64,000 nucleotides of DNA from Chromobacterium haemolyticum DSM 19808 (GTDB taxonomy: Bacteria > Pseudomonadota > Gammaproteobacteria > Burkholderiales > Chromobacteriaceae). The stretch is from the NCBI RefSeq assembly GCF_000711885.1, contig NZ_KL543996.1, positions 97,396 through 161,395 of the forward strand, read 5' to 3'. The position numbers and the translations under genes are program-made. Positions 17,450 to 26,307 of this stretch are shown piece after piece; the stretch's first letter is position 1, and each line of letters opens with the position of its first letter. The notes beneath the pieces are model-generated. The model was given only the letters and a program-made list of their open reading frames with translations, was not told the origin of the DNA and searched no databases.

Positions 17450-17587
17450 ATAGCGGTTTACGATCCCGCGGGCCAAGGCGAAGCCAGCCGTTGCGGCTGA
17501 AGAAGCGGAGCGCGCCACGGCGCATGAGCATTCCGCCGCCGGTTCCAACACGGCGTCGCTGAGGCGCGGCAGACTACGAACCGGCTT
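17450..17587. repeat. MITE copy 4, diverged (138 bp), at the hpd stop codon
   Basis: ATAGCGGTTTACGATC at the left and GACTACGAACCGGCTT at the right are weakened terminal repeats. The interior keeps AAGGCGAAGCC, GCTGAAGAAGCGGA and CATGAGCATT in family order. TAA flanks both sides: 17447-17449 is the hpd stop codon and 17588-17590 the other copy. Confidence 0.78.
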
Positions 17588-17648
17588 TAAGCCCGCAGTT
17601 CTATCGATGCCATCCCGCCGCCTGGGCGGCGGGATTGAAGGACACACC

Positions 17649-18779
17649 ATGCGTAAATGGATTCAATATCCCCACCGCGAAGGCACCGTCTCGCGCCAGG
17701 CGCACGCCGACTTTCCGGACACAGCCATCTATGAGCGCGAAGTGGGCCGCAGTGGTTTTTTCGGCCCCGCCACTCATCTGCATCACAAGCACCCGCCCAC
17801 CGGCTGGAGCGCCTGGGAGGGCCCGCTGCGCCCGCGCGCTTTTGACCTGAACGAGCTGCCCAAGAACGTGGCCGCGCCTTGGGCCGCGCCGTTGGTGCTA
17901 CACAATGCGCAGTGCAAACTGCGCATCTGGAGCGTGGATCAGGCGATGACTCAGCTGTTCCGCAATGGCGACGGCGACGACATGCTGTTCATCCACGCCG
18001 GCAGCGGCGAGCTGTTTTGCGATTACGGCCATTTGAGCTATCGCGACGGCGACTACATCTTGATGCCGCGCTCCACCAGTTGGCGTATCGAACCGGCCGC
18101 ACCCACCACCATGCTGTTGATTGAGGCTAGCAACGGTGCCTACCAGTTGCCGGACAAGGGGCTGGTGGGGCCGCACGCCATTTTCGACGAGGCGATGCTG
18201 GACGTGCCGGCGATCGACGACGCCTTCCGCGCCCAGCAGACCGAGGACGAGTGGCAAGTGGTGATCAAGCGCCGCGGCGCCCTGTCCACCGTGACCTATC
18301 CGTTCAATCCGCTGGACGCGATAGGTTGGCACGGCAACCATTCCGTCGCTCGCATCAACTGGCGCGACATCCGGCCGCTGATGAGCCACCGCTACCATTT
18401 GCCGCCGTCTGCGCACACGACTTTCGTCGCTGACGGTTTCGTGATCTGCACCTTTGTGCCGCGGCCGATAGAGTCCGATCCCGGTGCTTTGAAGGTCCCG
18501 TTCTATCACAACAACGACGATTACGACGAAGTGATCTTCTACCACGCCGGCGATTTCTTCAGCCGCGACAACATCAAGCCGGGCATGCTGACTTTCCACC
18601 CGGCCGGCTTCACCCACGGGCCCCATCCCAAAGCCTTCGCCAAGGCGATGACAGACCCCAAGACCTTTACCGACGAAGTGGCGGTGATGATAGACACGCG
18701 CGACGCGTTGGAGCAGGGGCCGCAGATGCCGGAGGTGGAGTGGACCCAATATGTGGATAGTTGGAAACCCAAGCCCTAG
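17649..18779 (+). CDS. hmgA: Homogentisate 1,2-dioxygenase
   Basis: The 376-residue protein opens the ring of homogentisate to give maleylacetoacetate. It is a cupin-type Fe(II) enzyme. The C-terminal half holds the expected metal-ligand region: FYHNNDDYDEVIFYH (His and Glu) and FHPAGFTHGPHP (His). At 376 residues it is the shorter bacterial form; human and Pseudomonas enzymes are about 430-445. The start at 17649 (MRKWIQYP) has GAAGGA eight bases upstream. It is separated from hpd and from the next gene by two MITE-related segments but remains in pathway order. Confidence 0.92.
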   Translation: MRKWIQYPHREGTVSRQAHADFPDTAIYEREVGRSGFFGPATHLHHKHPPTGWSAWEGPLRPRAFDLNELPKNVAAPWAAPLVLHNAQCKLRIWSVDQAMTQLFRNGDGDDMLFIHAGSGELFCDYGHLSYRDGDYILMPRSTSWRIEPAAPTTMLLIEASNGAYQLPDKGLVGPHAIFDEAMLDVPAIDDAFRAQQTEDEWQVVIKRRGALSTVTYPFNPLDAIGWHGNHSVARINWRDIRPLMSHRYHLPPSAHTTFVADGFVICTFVPRPIESDPGALKVPFYHNNDDYDEVIFYHAGDFFSRDNIKPGMLTFHPAGFTHGPHPKAFAKAMTDPKTFTDEVAVMIDTRDALEQGPQMPEVEWTQYVDSWKPKP

Positions 18780-18780
18780 T

Positions 18781-18902
18781 CGCCTGGCGTTATCGCTGCG
18801 GCGCAAGCCGATCTCGGCGCTGCGGTGCTCGCGGTGCCATTTGTACCGCTGCGCTTCTCCCGCCGGCCTCCGCCTGCTCGCGACGCGATAGCGCTCAGGC
18901 GG
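18781..18902. repeat. Strongly diverged MITE-like segment after hmgA
   Basis: CGCCTGGCGTTATCGC at the left and GCGATAGCGCTCAGGCGG at the right are inverted repeats resembling the family ends. The interior TTTGTACCG...CGCTTCTCCCGCC...CTCGCGACGCGAT follows the order of copies 3 and 7. It begins one base after the hmgA stop. This is the least certain copy. Confidence 0.5.
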
Positions 18903-18964
18903 TGTTGTGGATGTCACACCGTATCACTGGAATTTCAGCTGCCCAGCTGCAGAAAGAATAGAAG

Positions 18965-19948
18965 ATGAAACTCGCCACTTATCAGAATCAAACCCGCGAC
19001 GGCCAGTTGTTGGTTGTCAGCCGCGACCTGTCCCGCGCGGTGGCGGTGCCGCAGATCGCCGCCAGCCTGCAGCAGGCTCTGGACGGTTGGGACGCGCTGG
19101 CGCCGCGTTTGCAGGAGGTTTACGCCGCGCTTAACGAAGGCGAGGTGCCGGGCGCTTTCCCGTTTGAGGCGCAGCGTTGTCATAGCCCGCTGCCGCGCGC
19201 CTATCAATGGGCGGACGGTAGCGCCTATCTGAACCATGTCGAACTGGTGCGCAAGGCGCGCGGCGCGGAAGTGCCGGCCAGCTTCTACCACGACCCGCTG
19301 ATGTACCAGGGCGGCTCCGACGCCTTCCTGCCGCCGCTGGCGCCCATTCCGCTGCGCGACGAAGCCTGGGGCTTGGACTTTGAGGGCGAGGTGGCGGTGA
19401 TCACCGGCGATGTGCCGCTTGGCGCCGACGCCGCCGCCTGCGCCGGTCATATCCGCTTGCTGATGCTGGTCAACGACGTCAGCCTGCGTAATCTGATCCC
19501 CAACGAACTGGCCAAGGGTTTCGGCTTTTTCCAGAGCAAGCCCGCCACCGCCTTCTCGCCGGTTGCGGTGACCCCGGATGAGCTGGGCGCGGCCTGGCGC
19601 GACGGCAAGGCGCATTTGCCGCTGCTGGTTGAATACAATGGCGCGCCTTACGGCCATCCCAACGCCGGCGTGGAAATGCAGTTCAGCTTCCCGCAGTTGG
19701 TGGCTCACGTAGCCAAGACCCGAGAACTGGCGGCCGGCTCCATCATCGGCTCCGGCACCGTGTCCAATCACGACCGCAGCGTAGGCTCCTGCTGCCTGGC
19801 GGAACAGCGGATGATAGAGACCATCGAGACTGGCGCGCCGACGACTCCGTTCATGAAAGTGGGCGACCGCGTTCGCATCGAGATGAAGGACGCCGCCGGC
19901 GCCAGCATCTTCGGCGCCATTGAGCAGATTGTGGTGAAGCATGACTGA
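18965..19948 (+). CDS. Fumarylacetoacetate hydrolase family protein (probable fumarylacetoacetase)
   Basis: The 327-residue protein is an FAA-hydrolase fold enzyme expected to split fumarylacetoacetate to fumarate and acetoacetate, the last step of the pathway. Visible family features are WGLDFEGEVAVITGD (metal-binding Glu residues), GFGFFQSKP, and GSGTVSN. It is shorter than the eukaryotic-type enzyme (about 420) and matches the bacterial FAHD-like group. Its end overlaps the start of maiA by eight bases, so the two are translationally coupled. The substrate is inferred mainly from context. Confidence 0.87.
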   Translation: MKLATYQNQTRDGQLLVVSRDLSRAVAVPQIAASLQQALDGWDALAPRLQEVYAALNEGEVPGAFPFEAQRCHSPLPRAYQWADGSAYLNHVELVRKARGAEVPASFYHDPLMYQGGSDAFLPPLAPIPLRDEAWGLDFEGEVAVITGDVPLGADAAACAGHIRLLMLVNDVSLRNLIPNELAKGFGFFQSKPATAFSPVAVTPDELGAAWRDGKAHLPLLVEYNGAPYGHPNAGVEMQFSFPQLVAHVAKTRELAAGSIIGSGTVSNHDRSVGSCCLAEQRMIETIETGAPTTPFMKVGDRVRIEMKDAAGASIFGAIEQIVVKHD

Positions 19949-20585
19949 ACGCGTGCTGTACGGTTATTTCCGTTCCAGCGCCGCCTATCGGGTGCGTATC
20001 GCGCTGAATCTCAAGGGGCTGGATTACCGTTATCAAGCGGTCAATTTGCTCAAGGGCGAGCAGCGCAGCCCCGAGTATCTGGCGATCAACCCACAGGGCT
20101 TGGTGCCGTTACTGGATGACGGCGGGGTCAAGATCGCGCAGTCCCTGGCCATCTGCGAATATCTGGACGAAGCCTATCCGGATACGCCGCGGCTACTGCC
20201 GGCCGGCGCGGCGGCGAGGGCTCGGGTCCGCGCGTTGGCGCTGGCCATCGCCGCGGACATCCATCCCTTGCAGAACACTCGGGTCGGCAAGTATCTGCAG
20301 ACCGAGTACGGCAAGGACGAGGAAGGCAAGTCGGAGTGGATACGGCATTGGATTCGCACCGGCTTCGACGCGCTGGAGCCGCTGCTGGCCGCAACGCCTG
20401 GCCGCTACGCGGCGGGCGAGCAGCCGACGCTGGCCGATGTCTGCCTGCTGCCGCAGGTATTCAGTGCTCGGCGTTTCGGCGTGGATCTGGCGGCTTACCC
20501 GAACATTGTTCGCGTGGCGGACGCGCTTGAGCAGGTGCCGGCTTTCGCCGACGCGCATCCATCTCGTCAGCCGGACGCAATCTAA
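19941..20585 (+). CDS. maiA: Maleylacetoacetate isomerase (zeta-class GST)
   Basis: The 214-residue glutathione S-transferase isomerises maleylacetoacetate to fumarylacetoacetate. The zeta-class signature SSAAYRVRIALNLKGL (residues about 10-25, catalytic Ser-Ser) is clear, followed by NPQGLVPLLDDG for glutathione binding. The start overlaps the previous gene's stop by eight bases. It closes the hpd-hmgA-FAA hydrolase-maiA set. A MITE starts 11 bases after the stop. Confidence 0.95.
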   Translation: MTERVLYGYFRSSAAYRVRIALNLKGLDYRYQAVNLLKGEQRSPEYLAINPQGLVPLLDDGGVKIAQSLAICEYLDEAYPDTPRLLPAGAAARARVRALALAIAADIHPLQNTRVGKYLQTEYGKDEEGKSEWIRHWIRTGFDALEPLLAATPGRYAAGEQPTLADVCLLPQVFSARRFGVDLAAYPNIVRVADALEQVPAFADAHPSRQPDAI

Positions 20586-20596
20586 ACGCGATCCAA

Positions 20597-20738
20597 TAAC
20601 GTGTTTACGATCTTGCGAGCAAGAGCGAGATAAGGCGAAAACCGCTGAGGAAGCGGAATGGTCATGCGGTACATGAGCATTTCGAAGCGGTACTCTCCGT
20701 GTCCATCTCTCGGCGCGCAGCGGATGGTAAACAGGTTC
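20597..20738. repeat. MITE copy 6 (142 bp)
   Basis: TAACGTGTTTACGATC and GGTAAACAGGTTC are the terminal repeats; the interior is in the opposite orientation to copies 2, 3 and 7. TAA follows the right end; the left flank is CAA, so the target duplication is imperfect. Confidence 0.88.
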
Positions 20739-20752
20739 TAAGTCGTTGATCT

Positions 20753-20793
20753 GACGGGCCGGCCCCCTTGAGAGGGCCGGCCCGTCTGTTTTT
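20753..20793 (+). terminator. Terminator of the homogentisate operon
   Basis: GACGGGCCGGCCC and GGGCCGGCCCGTC form a perfect 13-bp stem with an 8-base loop, followed by TGTTTTT. Confidence 0.94.
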
Positions 20794-20830
20794 CCTGCCT
20801 GCCTGGCGTCCGTTTTTTTGCAATTATTCC

Positions 20831-20859
20831 TTGACGTGAATAGCGTCCTCTGATTAAAT
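20831..20859 (+). promoter_or_regulatory. Promoter of the tRNA-Phe pair
   Basis: TTGACG (20831-20836) and TTAAAT (20854-20859) are separated by 17 bases, with TGA just before the -10 hexamer (extended -10). The first tRNA begins 35 bases later. Confidence 0.75.
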
Positions 20860-20894
20860 GCGTGGCTCTGACGGCGCGACAGCGCAGCAGTGAT

Positions 20895-20970
20895 GGCCAG
20901 TTAGCTCAGTTGGTAGAGCAGCGGATTGAAAATCCGCGTGTCCGTGGTTCGATTCCGCGACTGGCCACCA
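20895..20970 (+). tRNA. tRNA-Phe (GAA), first copy
   Basis: A 76-base cloverleaf with an encoded CCA end. The acceptor stem is GGCCAGT/ACTGGCC. The anticodon arm GCGGA-TTGAAAA-TCCGC gives anticodon GAA. The T arm has GGTTCGATTCC. Confidence 0.98.
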
Positions 20971-20995
20971 TCACCGCCTTGCCATAGCACTCGTC

Positions 20996-21071
20996 GGCCA
21001 GTTAGCTCAGTTGGTAGAGCAGCGGATTGAAAATCCGCGTGTCCGTGGTTCGATTCCGCGACTGGCCACCA
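20996..21071 (+). tRNA. tRNA-Phe (GAA), second identical copy
   Basis: Identical in all 76 bases to the first copy, 25 bases downstream and on the same transcript. The shared sequence includes the encoded CCA. Confidence 0.98.
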
Positions 21072-21077
21072 GATACC

Positions 21078-21109
21078 AAAAAAGCCGAACTCATTGAGTT
21101 CGGCTTTTT
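21078..21109 (+). terminator. tRNA operon terminator
   Basis: AAAAAAGCCGAACTC and GAGTTCGGCTTTTT form a 10-bp GC-containing stem with A/T flanks and a 3-base loop, six bases after the second tRNA. Confidence 0.93.
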
Positions 21110-21170
21110 GCATTGGCACGAGGGATCTCCTTGGGCCTGGCCCTGATTGGGGTCATGTCATAATGCAGCG

Positions 21171-22061
21171 ATGAAACCGCTACCTCCACTTTATACCCTG
21201 ATCGCCTTTGAAGCCGTGGCCCGGCTTTCCAGCTTTACTCAGACCGCCGCGGAACTGAATTTGTCGCAAGGTGCGGTGAGCCGCCAGTTACTGCTGCTGG
21301 AGGACTATCTGGGGTGCAAGCTGTTGCAGCGCGGCACTCGTAAAGTGGAGCTGACACTGGCTGGCGAGCAGTATCTGGCAGAGGTGCGTTCGGCCCTGGA
21401 GCAATTGGTCGGCGCCACCGCCAGTCTGATGCATTGGCAGCAAGACAAGCAGGTCACCGTAGCCTGTTCCACCGCGATCGCCTCCTTATGGCTAATGCCC
21501 CATCTATCCGCCTTTCGCCAAGCGCAGCCGGATCTGTCTATCCGCATCCTGGCTAACGATAATGTCCAGGAACTCCAGGCGGGCGACTTCGATCTCGGCG
21601 TTTACTATTTCCGTCAGCCCCCCAAGGGGGCCAATGCGGTGGCCTTGTTCGATGAGCAAATGTACGCGGTTTGCAGCCCTGCTTATTTGCTCGCGGGGCC
21701 GCTGTCGGCGGAGGCTTTATTGGATGAGAGGCTGATCACCATGGATGGCGGCCAGCGGGATTGGTTCAACTGGCCGCAATGGTTTTCCGCTCAAGGCATC
21801 GCTTGGCGACCGGCAGCCAGACAGTTCAGCGTGACGAATCACCACTTGGCGGTGCAGGCCGCATTGGCCGGGCAAGGGGTGGCGCTGGCCTGGGCTTATT
21901 TGATAGACAGCTACCTGGCCAGCGGCACGTTGGTGATGGCGGCGGAGGCCAAGGTAACGATGAGTGGCGCCTTTTATCTGCTGCGTCCGGAACGTAGGCC
22001 GCTCAAGCCGGCTGCCCGATTGTTTGCCGATTGGCTGACCTCGCTGGTGGCGCAGTCATAA
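21171..22061 (+). CDS. LysR family transcriptional regulator (GcvA-like)
   Basis: The 296-residue protein starts at ATG 21171 (MKPLPPLYTLIAFEAVARL). The N-terminal winged helix carries SFTQTAAELNLSQGAVSRQ (about residues 20-38), with the two-lobed effector-binding domain from about residue 90. The PLNALRAFEAAARL-like start and the general pattern resemble GcvA-type regulators. It lies 219 bases upstream of the transporter/hydrolase pair on the same strand and may control it; LysR genes are more often divergent from their target, so this is uncertain. Confidence 0.87.
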   Translation: MKPLPPLYTLIAFEAVARLSSFTQTAAELNLSQGAVSRQLLLLEDYLGCKLLQRGTRKVELTLAGEQYLAEVRSALEQLVGATASLMHWQQDKQVTVACSTAIASLWLMPHLSAFRQAQPDLSIRILANDNVQELQAGDFDLGVYYFRQPPKGANAVALFDEQMYAVCSPAYLLAGPLSAEALLDERLITMDGGQRDWFNWPQWFSAQGIAWRPAARQFSVTNHHLAVQAALAGQGVALAWAYLIDSYLASGTLVMAAEAKVTMSGAFYLLRPERRPLKPAARLFADWLTSLVAQS

Positions 22062-22174
22062 CGGCAGATGGCTGGGGCCCTCGATATGCGGGTAGCGCGG
22101 GAGGATTGATGAGCTGGGAACATAAATCTATCTAAAACTATCGTTTGTTTCGGGCTGGACTTATCGCCGACACT

Positions 22175-22230
22175 GGTCTGGCCGGCGCAATAGGCTCCGG
22201 CTTGTCTGCAAGCCGCGCCGGCCTTAGACC
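22175..22230 (+). promoter_or_regulatory. Long hairpin upstream of the BCCT gene
   Basis: GGTCT-GGCCGGCGC pairs with GCGCCGGCC-TT-AGACC, and an inner stem CGGCTTG-TCTG-CAAGCCG sits in the loop. There is no T tract. It lies 50 bases before the transporter start and could be a structured leader or the end of the LysR transcript. Confidence 0.55.
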
Positions 22231-22280
22231 GGCAGCCCCCGTGGCGATAGCGGCGGCAGGCTCCATCAAGGAGACAAACC

Positions 22281-23849
22281 ATGCATCGTTCTCATCGCAT
22301 CAGGCTTCTGGTGTTCTGGCCCACTTTCTTGCTTCTGCTGGCGGCCTTGCTGTTCAGCTATCTGGACCTGCCGGCCTTTCTCGGCATGGCCGCCGCCGCC
22401 AATAAATGGATACTCAGTCACTTTTCCTGGCTGTTCAGTCTGGCCAGTTTCAGCCTGCTGTTGACCTGTGTCTGGGTCTATTGCTCGCCGATAGGCAAGC
22501 TGCGTATCGGCGGTGTGGACGCCAAGCCGCTATTGAATCGCAAGCGTTGGTTTGCCGTCACCTTGATGACGACCATGGCGGTTGGGGTGCTGTTCTGGAC
22601 TACGGCCGAGCCGATTTACCATCTGTACTACCCTCCGGCGTCTTATCACCTGAGTGCAGGCAGCGCCGAGGCCGCGAGTTTCGCCATGTCGGCGATGTTT
22701 CTGCACTGGACGTTCACCCCTTATGCCATTTACACCGTGCCGGCGCTGTTGTTCGGCTTGGTGTTTTACAACCTCAAGCAGCCGTTTTCGGTGGGCAGCA
22801 TGTTGCGGCCCTTGCTGGGGTGCTGGGTGGATGGCCGCAGCGGGCAATTGATAGACGCGCTGGCGCTGTATGCCTTGGTGGCCGGGATGGCGTCCAGCTT
22901 GGGTACCGGCGCGTTGGCGTTGGTGGGGGGGATCAATCAGTATCTGCCACTACCTGCCAGCCCGTTCAGCATCGGGCTGGTCATTGCCGCCATTGTGCTG
23001 ACCTTTGTCGGCTCTGCGCTCAGCGGCCTGCACCGCGGGCTGACTTGGCTGTCCAGCATCAATACCTGGATATTGCTGGCACTGGCCGGTTTTTTGCTGA
23101 TCTTTGGGCCGACCACCTTCATCCTGGCGTTTGGTCTGGAATCATTCGGCAACTATTTGAACCAGTTTTTCCGGCTAAGCCTGTCCACCGGCGCGGCCAG
23201 CCAGGATGGCTGGGCGGGGTCCTGGACCATCTTCTACTGGGCGGTATGGTTTGCCTGGGCGCCGATCAGCGCCATGTTCCTCGGCAAGATCTCCCGCGGC
23301 TACACCGTGCGCGAGGTGATTGTAATGAACCTGCTGCTGCCCGCTGGTTTTACCGCGCTGTGGATCATGATTTTCAGCGGCTCCGCCCTTGCCATTGATC
23401 TGGGCCAGGCAGGTCTGCTGAAAGGAGTGTTGGAGAGCCGGGGCGTGGAGAATGTGCTGTACACCATCATCCGCCAACTGCCAATGAGCGAAATCATGGT
23501 GGCCATGGTGGTCTTCATCGCTTTTCTCAACTATGTCACCGCGGCGGACAGCAATACCGATGCGATCAGCAATTTGTGCACCGCTGGCTTTTCAGCCGAC
23601 AGCGCCGAAAGTGCCGGCATGGGCATGAAAGTCGTGTGGGGCGCGGTGATTGGCGTGGTGTCCTGGGTGATGACCAGCTACGCCGGCGGCGTCGATGGCG
23701 TCAAGATGATGTCCAACCTCGGGGGCTTGCCGGCCCTGCTCATCATTATGGGCTGCATGCTGTCGCTCATCATCCTGGTGAATTCCGGCAAGCTGGTCTC
23801 TCGGACTGATATTCAGGAATCCGCTGCCGCGAAAGAGACACAAGCATGA
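22281..23849 (+). CDS. BCCT family transporter
   Basis: The 522-residue protein has about twelve membrane helices and the betaine/carnitine/choline transporter core. Family signatures include GVLFWTTAEPIYHLYYPP (near residue 95), MFLHWTFTPYAIYTV and the GMASSLGTGALALVGGINQYL segment. These carriers move quaternary amines or related zwitterions using ion gradients. CAAGGAGA precedes the ATG. Its stop overlaps the start of the CocE/NonD hydrolase (ATGA), implying that the imported compound is the hydrolase substrate. The substrate is not determinable from sequence. Confidence 0.92.
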   Translation: MHRSHRIRLLVFWPTFLLLLAALLFSYLDLPAFLGMAAAANKWILSHFSWLFSLASFSLLLTCVWVYCSPIGKLRIGGVDAKPLLNRKRWFAVTLMTTMAVGVLFWTTAEPIYHLYYPPASYHLSAGSAEAASFAMSAMFLHWTFTPYAIYTVPALLFGLVFYNLKQPFSVGSMLRPLLGCWVDGRSGQLIDALALYALVAGMASSLGTGALALVGGINQYLPLPASPFSIGLVIAAIVLTFVGSALSGLHRGLTWLSSINTWILLALAGFLLIFGPTTFILAFGLESFGNYLNQFFRLSLSTGAASQDGWAGSWTIFYWAVWFAWAPISAMFLGKISRGYTVREVIVMNLLLPAGFTALWIMIFSGSALAIDLGQAGLLKGVLESRGVENVLYTIIRQLPMSEIMVAMVVFIAFLNYVTAADSNTDAISNLCTAGFSADSAESAGMGMKVVWGAVIGVVSWVMTSYAGGVDGVKMMSNLGGLPALLIIMGCMLSLIILVNSGKLVSRTDIQESAAAKETQA

Positions 23850-25858
23850 AAACCGTTACGCAGTTTCCGCACGCCATTCGCGACGTGGAGCATTTCACCA
23901 TCACGCTGGCTGATGGCTGCCAATTGGCGGCGAGGATGTGGCTGCCGCTGGACGCAGAAGCGAGGCCAGTGCCGGCGATTCTGGAGTACCTGCCTTATCG
24001 CAAGCGAGACGGCACCGCTGTGCGCGATCAACTGACCCATCCGTATTTCGCCGGCCACGGCTATGCCTGTCTCCGGGTGGATATGCGGGGGTGTGGCGAA
24101 TCCGACGGCGAGTTTGTCGATGAATACCTGCGGCAGGAGCAGGACGATGCCTTGGAAGTGATTGCCTGGATCGCCGCGCAGCCATGGTGTAGCGGCAAGG
24201 TGGGCATGATGGGCATTTCCTGGGGCGGTTTCAACAGCCTGCAAGTGGCCGCTCGTCAGCCGGAAGCCTTGAAAGCCGTCATTACCATATGCTCCACCGA
24301 CCACCGCTACGCCGACGACATCCATTACAAAGGCGGTGCTTTATTGCTGGAGAACCTGGGTTGGGCCGGCACTATGTTCAGCTACTGCGCCGCCGTACCC
24401 GATCCGCTGTTGGTGGGCGAAGCATGGCGCGAACGATGGTTGCAACGGCTGGAGCGAATGCCGCTGCTGCTCAAGACCTGGTTGAGTCATCAGACTGACG
24501 ATGACTATTGGCGGCATGGTTCCATCTGCACCGATTACAGCGCCATCAAGGCCGCCGTCTACGCAGTGGGCGGTTGGGGGGACGCCTACCATAACGCCGT
24601 CGGCCGGATGATGCAGCAACTGAGTTGTCCGAAAAAAGCGCTGATCGGTCCGTGGGCCCATAAGTACCCGCATTTCGCGGTGCCGGATCCGGCGATTGGC
24701 TTTTTGCAGGAAGCGCTGCGCTGGTGGGACTACTGGTTGAAGGATATTGACACCGGCATCATGGCGGAAGACCCGGTCACGTTGTATCTGCAAGACGCAG
24801 TGCCCCCGCAGGCCAGTTACGCCGCGCGTCCGGGGGTTTGGCTGCGCGATCCGGCCTGGCCCAGCCCGCATGTCGGGCCGCAGCAATGGGGGCTGAGCGC
24901 CGCGGGCGAACTGCGACCGGGGGCGTCCGATACCGGCGAACTCAGCATTCGTTCGCCCCTGACCACCGGCGCCGCTTGCGGCGAATACTGTGTGATTTGG
25001 CTGGGGCCGGAGTTTCCGCTGGATCAACGCCACGACGATGCCGGCTCGCTGGTGTTCGATAGCAGCGCGCTGGAGCGGGAACTGCCGCTGCTAGGCGCGC
25101 CGGTGCTGCGGCTGAGGCTGAAGTGCGATAGTTCCAGCGGTCAACTCGCGGTGCGGCTCAACGATGTGGCGCCGGATGGCGCCGTGACCCGCATCAGTTA
25201 CGGGGTGCTGAACCTGGCGCTGCGCGACGACTATCAACAGCTGCAGGCGGTAAGACCGGACGAATGGATGCAGATCCGGCTGCAACTGGATGATTGCGGC
25301 TACCGTTTGTCGGCTGGCCATCGGCTGCGGCTGAGCGTTTCCAGCGCCTACTTCCCGCTGATCTGGCCGGCGGCCGATCATGCCCGGCTGACCTTGGACT
25401 TGGCGAGTGCCGAGCTAAGCCTGCCAGTGCATGATTTGAGCACCGTGGTAATGCAGCCCTTTGCCGCGCCAGAAGCCGCGCCGCCGCTGGCCTTGAGTTA
25501 TTTACGTTCTCCCGCCTGCAGCCGCGAAATCATCGAGGACGCGATGAGCGGTGAGGTCCGCACCGTGATCCGAGACGATTTCGGCCACTATCGTTTTGAC
25601 GACCACGGTTTGGAAGTGGCGCAAACCTGCGAGGAAATCTACCGAATCCGGCCTGATCAGCCCTTGTCGGCCAGCGGCGTGGTGAAGTGGAGTTATGGCG
25701 CGGGGCGTGGTGATTGGCAAGTCAGGGTGGAGAGCGAGCTGGCGCTGACGGCGGATGCCAGCCATTTCCGCATCATGGCGCGGCAAAGCGCCTGGGAGGG
25801 GGAGCAACTGCTACAGCAGCGGGAGTGGGACGAATATGTGCCGCGCTGTGCCCAATAG
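23846..25858 (+). CDS. CocE/NonD family hydrolase
   Basis: The 670-residue protein has an alpha/beta-hydrolase part (about residues 15-310) with the nucleophile in GISWGGFNS (Ser near residue 128). A C-terminal jelly-roll domain of the X-Pro dipeptidyl-peptidase C type follows (about 350-560), including RLRLSVSSAYFP. The family includes cocaine esterase, glutaryl-7-ACA acylases and X-prolyl peptidases, all acting on esters or amides. No signal peptide is visible, so it is cytoplasmic. It is translationally coupled to the BCCT transporter. The natural substrate is unknown. Confidence 0.88.
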   Translation: MKTVTQFPHAIRDVEHFTITLADGCQLAARMWLPLDAEARPVPAILEYLPYRKRDGTAVRDQLTHPYFAGHGYACLRVDMRGCGESDGEFVDEYLRQEQDDALEVIAWIAAQPWCSGKVGMMGISWGGFNSLQVAARQPEALKAVITICSTDHRYADDIHYKGGALLLENLGWAGTMFSYCAAVPDPLLVGEAWRERWLQRLERMPLLLKTWLSHQTDDDYWRHGSICTDYSAIKAAVYAVGGWGDAYHNAVGRMMQQLSCPKKALIGPWAHKYPHFAVPDPAIGFLQEALRWWDYWLKDIDTGIMAEDPVTLYLQDAVPPQASYAARPGVWLRDPAWPSPHVGPQQWGLSAAGELRPGASDTGELSIRSPLTTGAACGEYCVIWLGPEFPLDQRHDDAGSLVFDSSALERELPLLGAPVLRLRLKCDSSSGQLAVRLNDVAPDGAVTRISYGVLNLALRDDYQQLQAVRPDEWMQIRLQLDDCGYRLSAGHRLRLSVSSAYFPLIWPAADHARLTLDLASAELSLPVHDLSTVVMQPFAAPEAAPPLALSYLRSPACSREIIEDAMSGEVRTVIRDDFGHYRFDDHGLEVAQTCEEIYRIRPDQPLSASGVVKWSYGAGRGDWQVRVESELALTADASHFRIMARQSAWEGEQLLQQREWDEYVPRCAQ

Positions 25859-25887
25859 GGTCGGGCTCCTCAAGGGGAGGGGGCGTC

Positions 25888-26157
25888 ATGATGTGGTATG
25901 ACTGGATAGGACTGATCGGAGTGTTTTTCTATCTACTGGCTTACAGCCTGTTGCAATGGAGGCTGGTGGATTTGAGCGACTACAGCTATAGCGGCTTCAA
26001 TCTGATTGGTGCACTGCTGCTATTGATCTCGCTGTGCTATGCCTTTAATTTGGCGTCACTGCTGGCGCAAGTGCTGTGGATAGTCATCAGCCTGGTGGGC
26101 ATGCGCAAGACGCGTAAGGAGCGTTTGCTGGCCTTGCCGGGAAGGGGCGGTGTTTAG
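25888..26157 (+). CDS. Small membrane protein, CBU_0592-like
   Basis: The 89-residue protein has three hydrophobic segments (about residues 5-22, 33-50 and 52-70) and a basic C-terminal tail, with the WIGLIGVFFYLLAY and SGFNLIGALLLLISL pattern of the CBU_0592 domain. ATG 25888 follows AAGGGGAGGGGG closely and lies 29 bases after the hydrolase stop, so it is probably the third gene of that operon. Function unknown. Confidence 0.75.
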   Translation: MMWYDWIGLIGVFFYLLAYSLLQWRLVDLSDYSYSGFNLIGALLLLISLCYAFNLASLLAQVLWIVISLVGMRKTRKERLLALPGRGGV

Positions 26158-26307
26158 GCGGGCAAGGAGGCTGCCGATCGTAAAGAAGAGGAGCACGGGA
26201 TGGCATGGTCGCGCGGCCATGCTGTCTTCGTGCCTCGATAGGGCTTGCTTTTATCTTTCAATATATGATTAAATATAATATATATTGTTATGTTAATGAG
26301 GCAGGCC

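Noticed and set aside
22175..22230. Hairpin before the BCCT gene as a MITE copy
   Set aside because: Its ends and interior do not resemble the family and there is no flanking TTA/TAA duplication.
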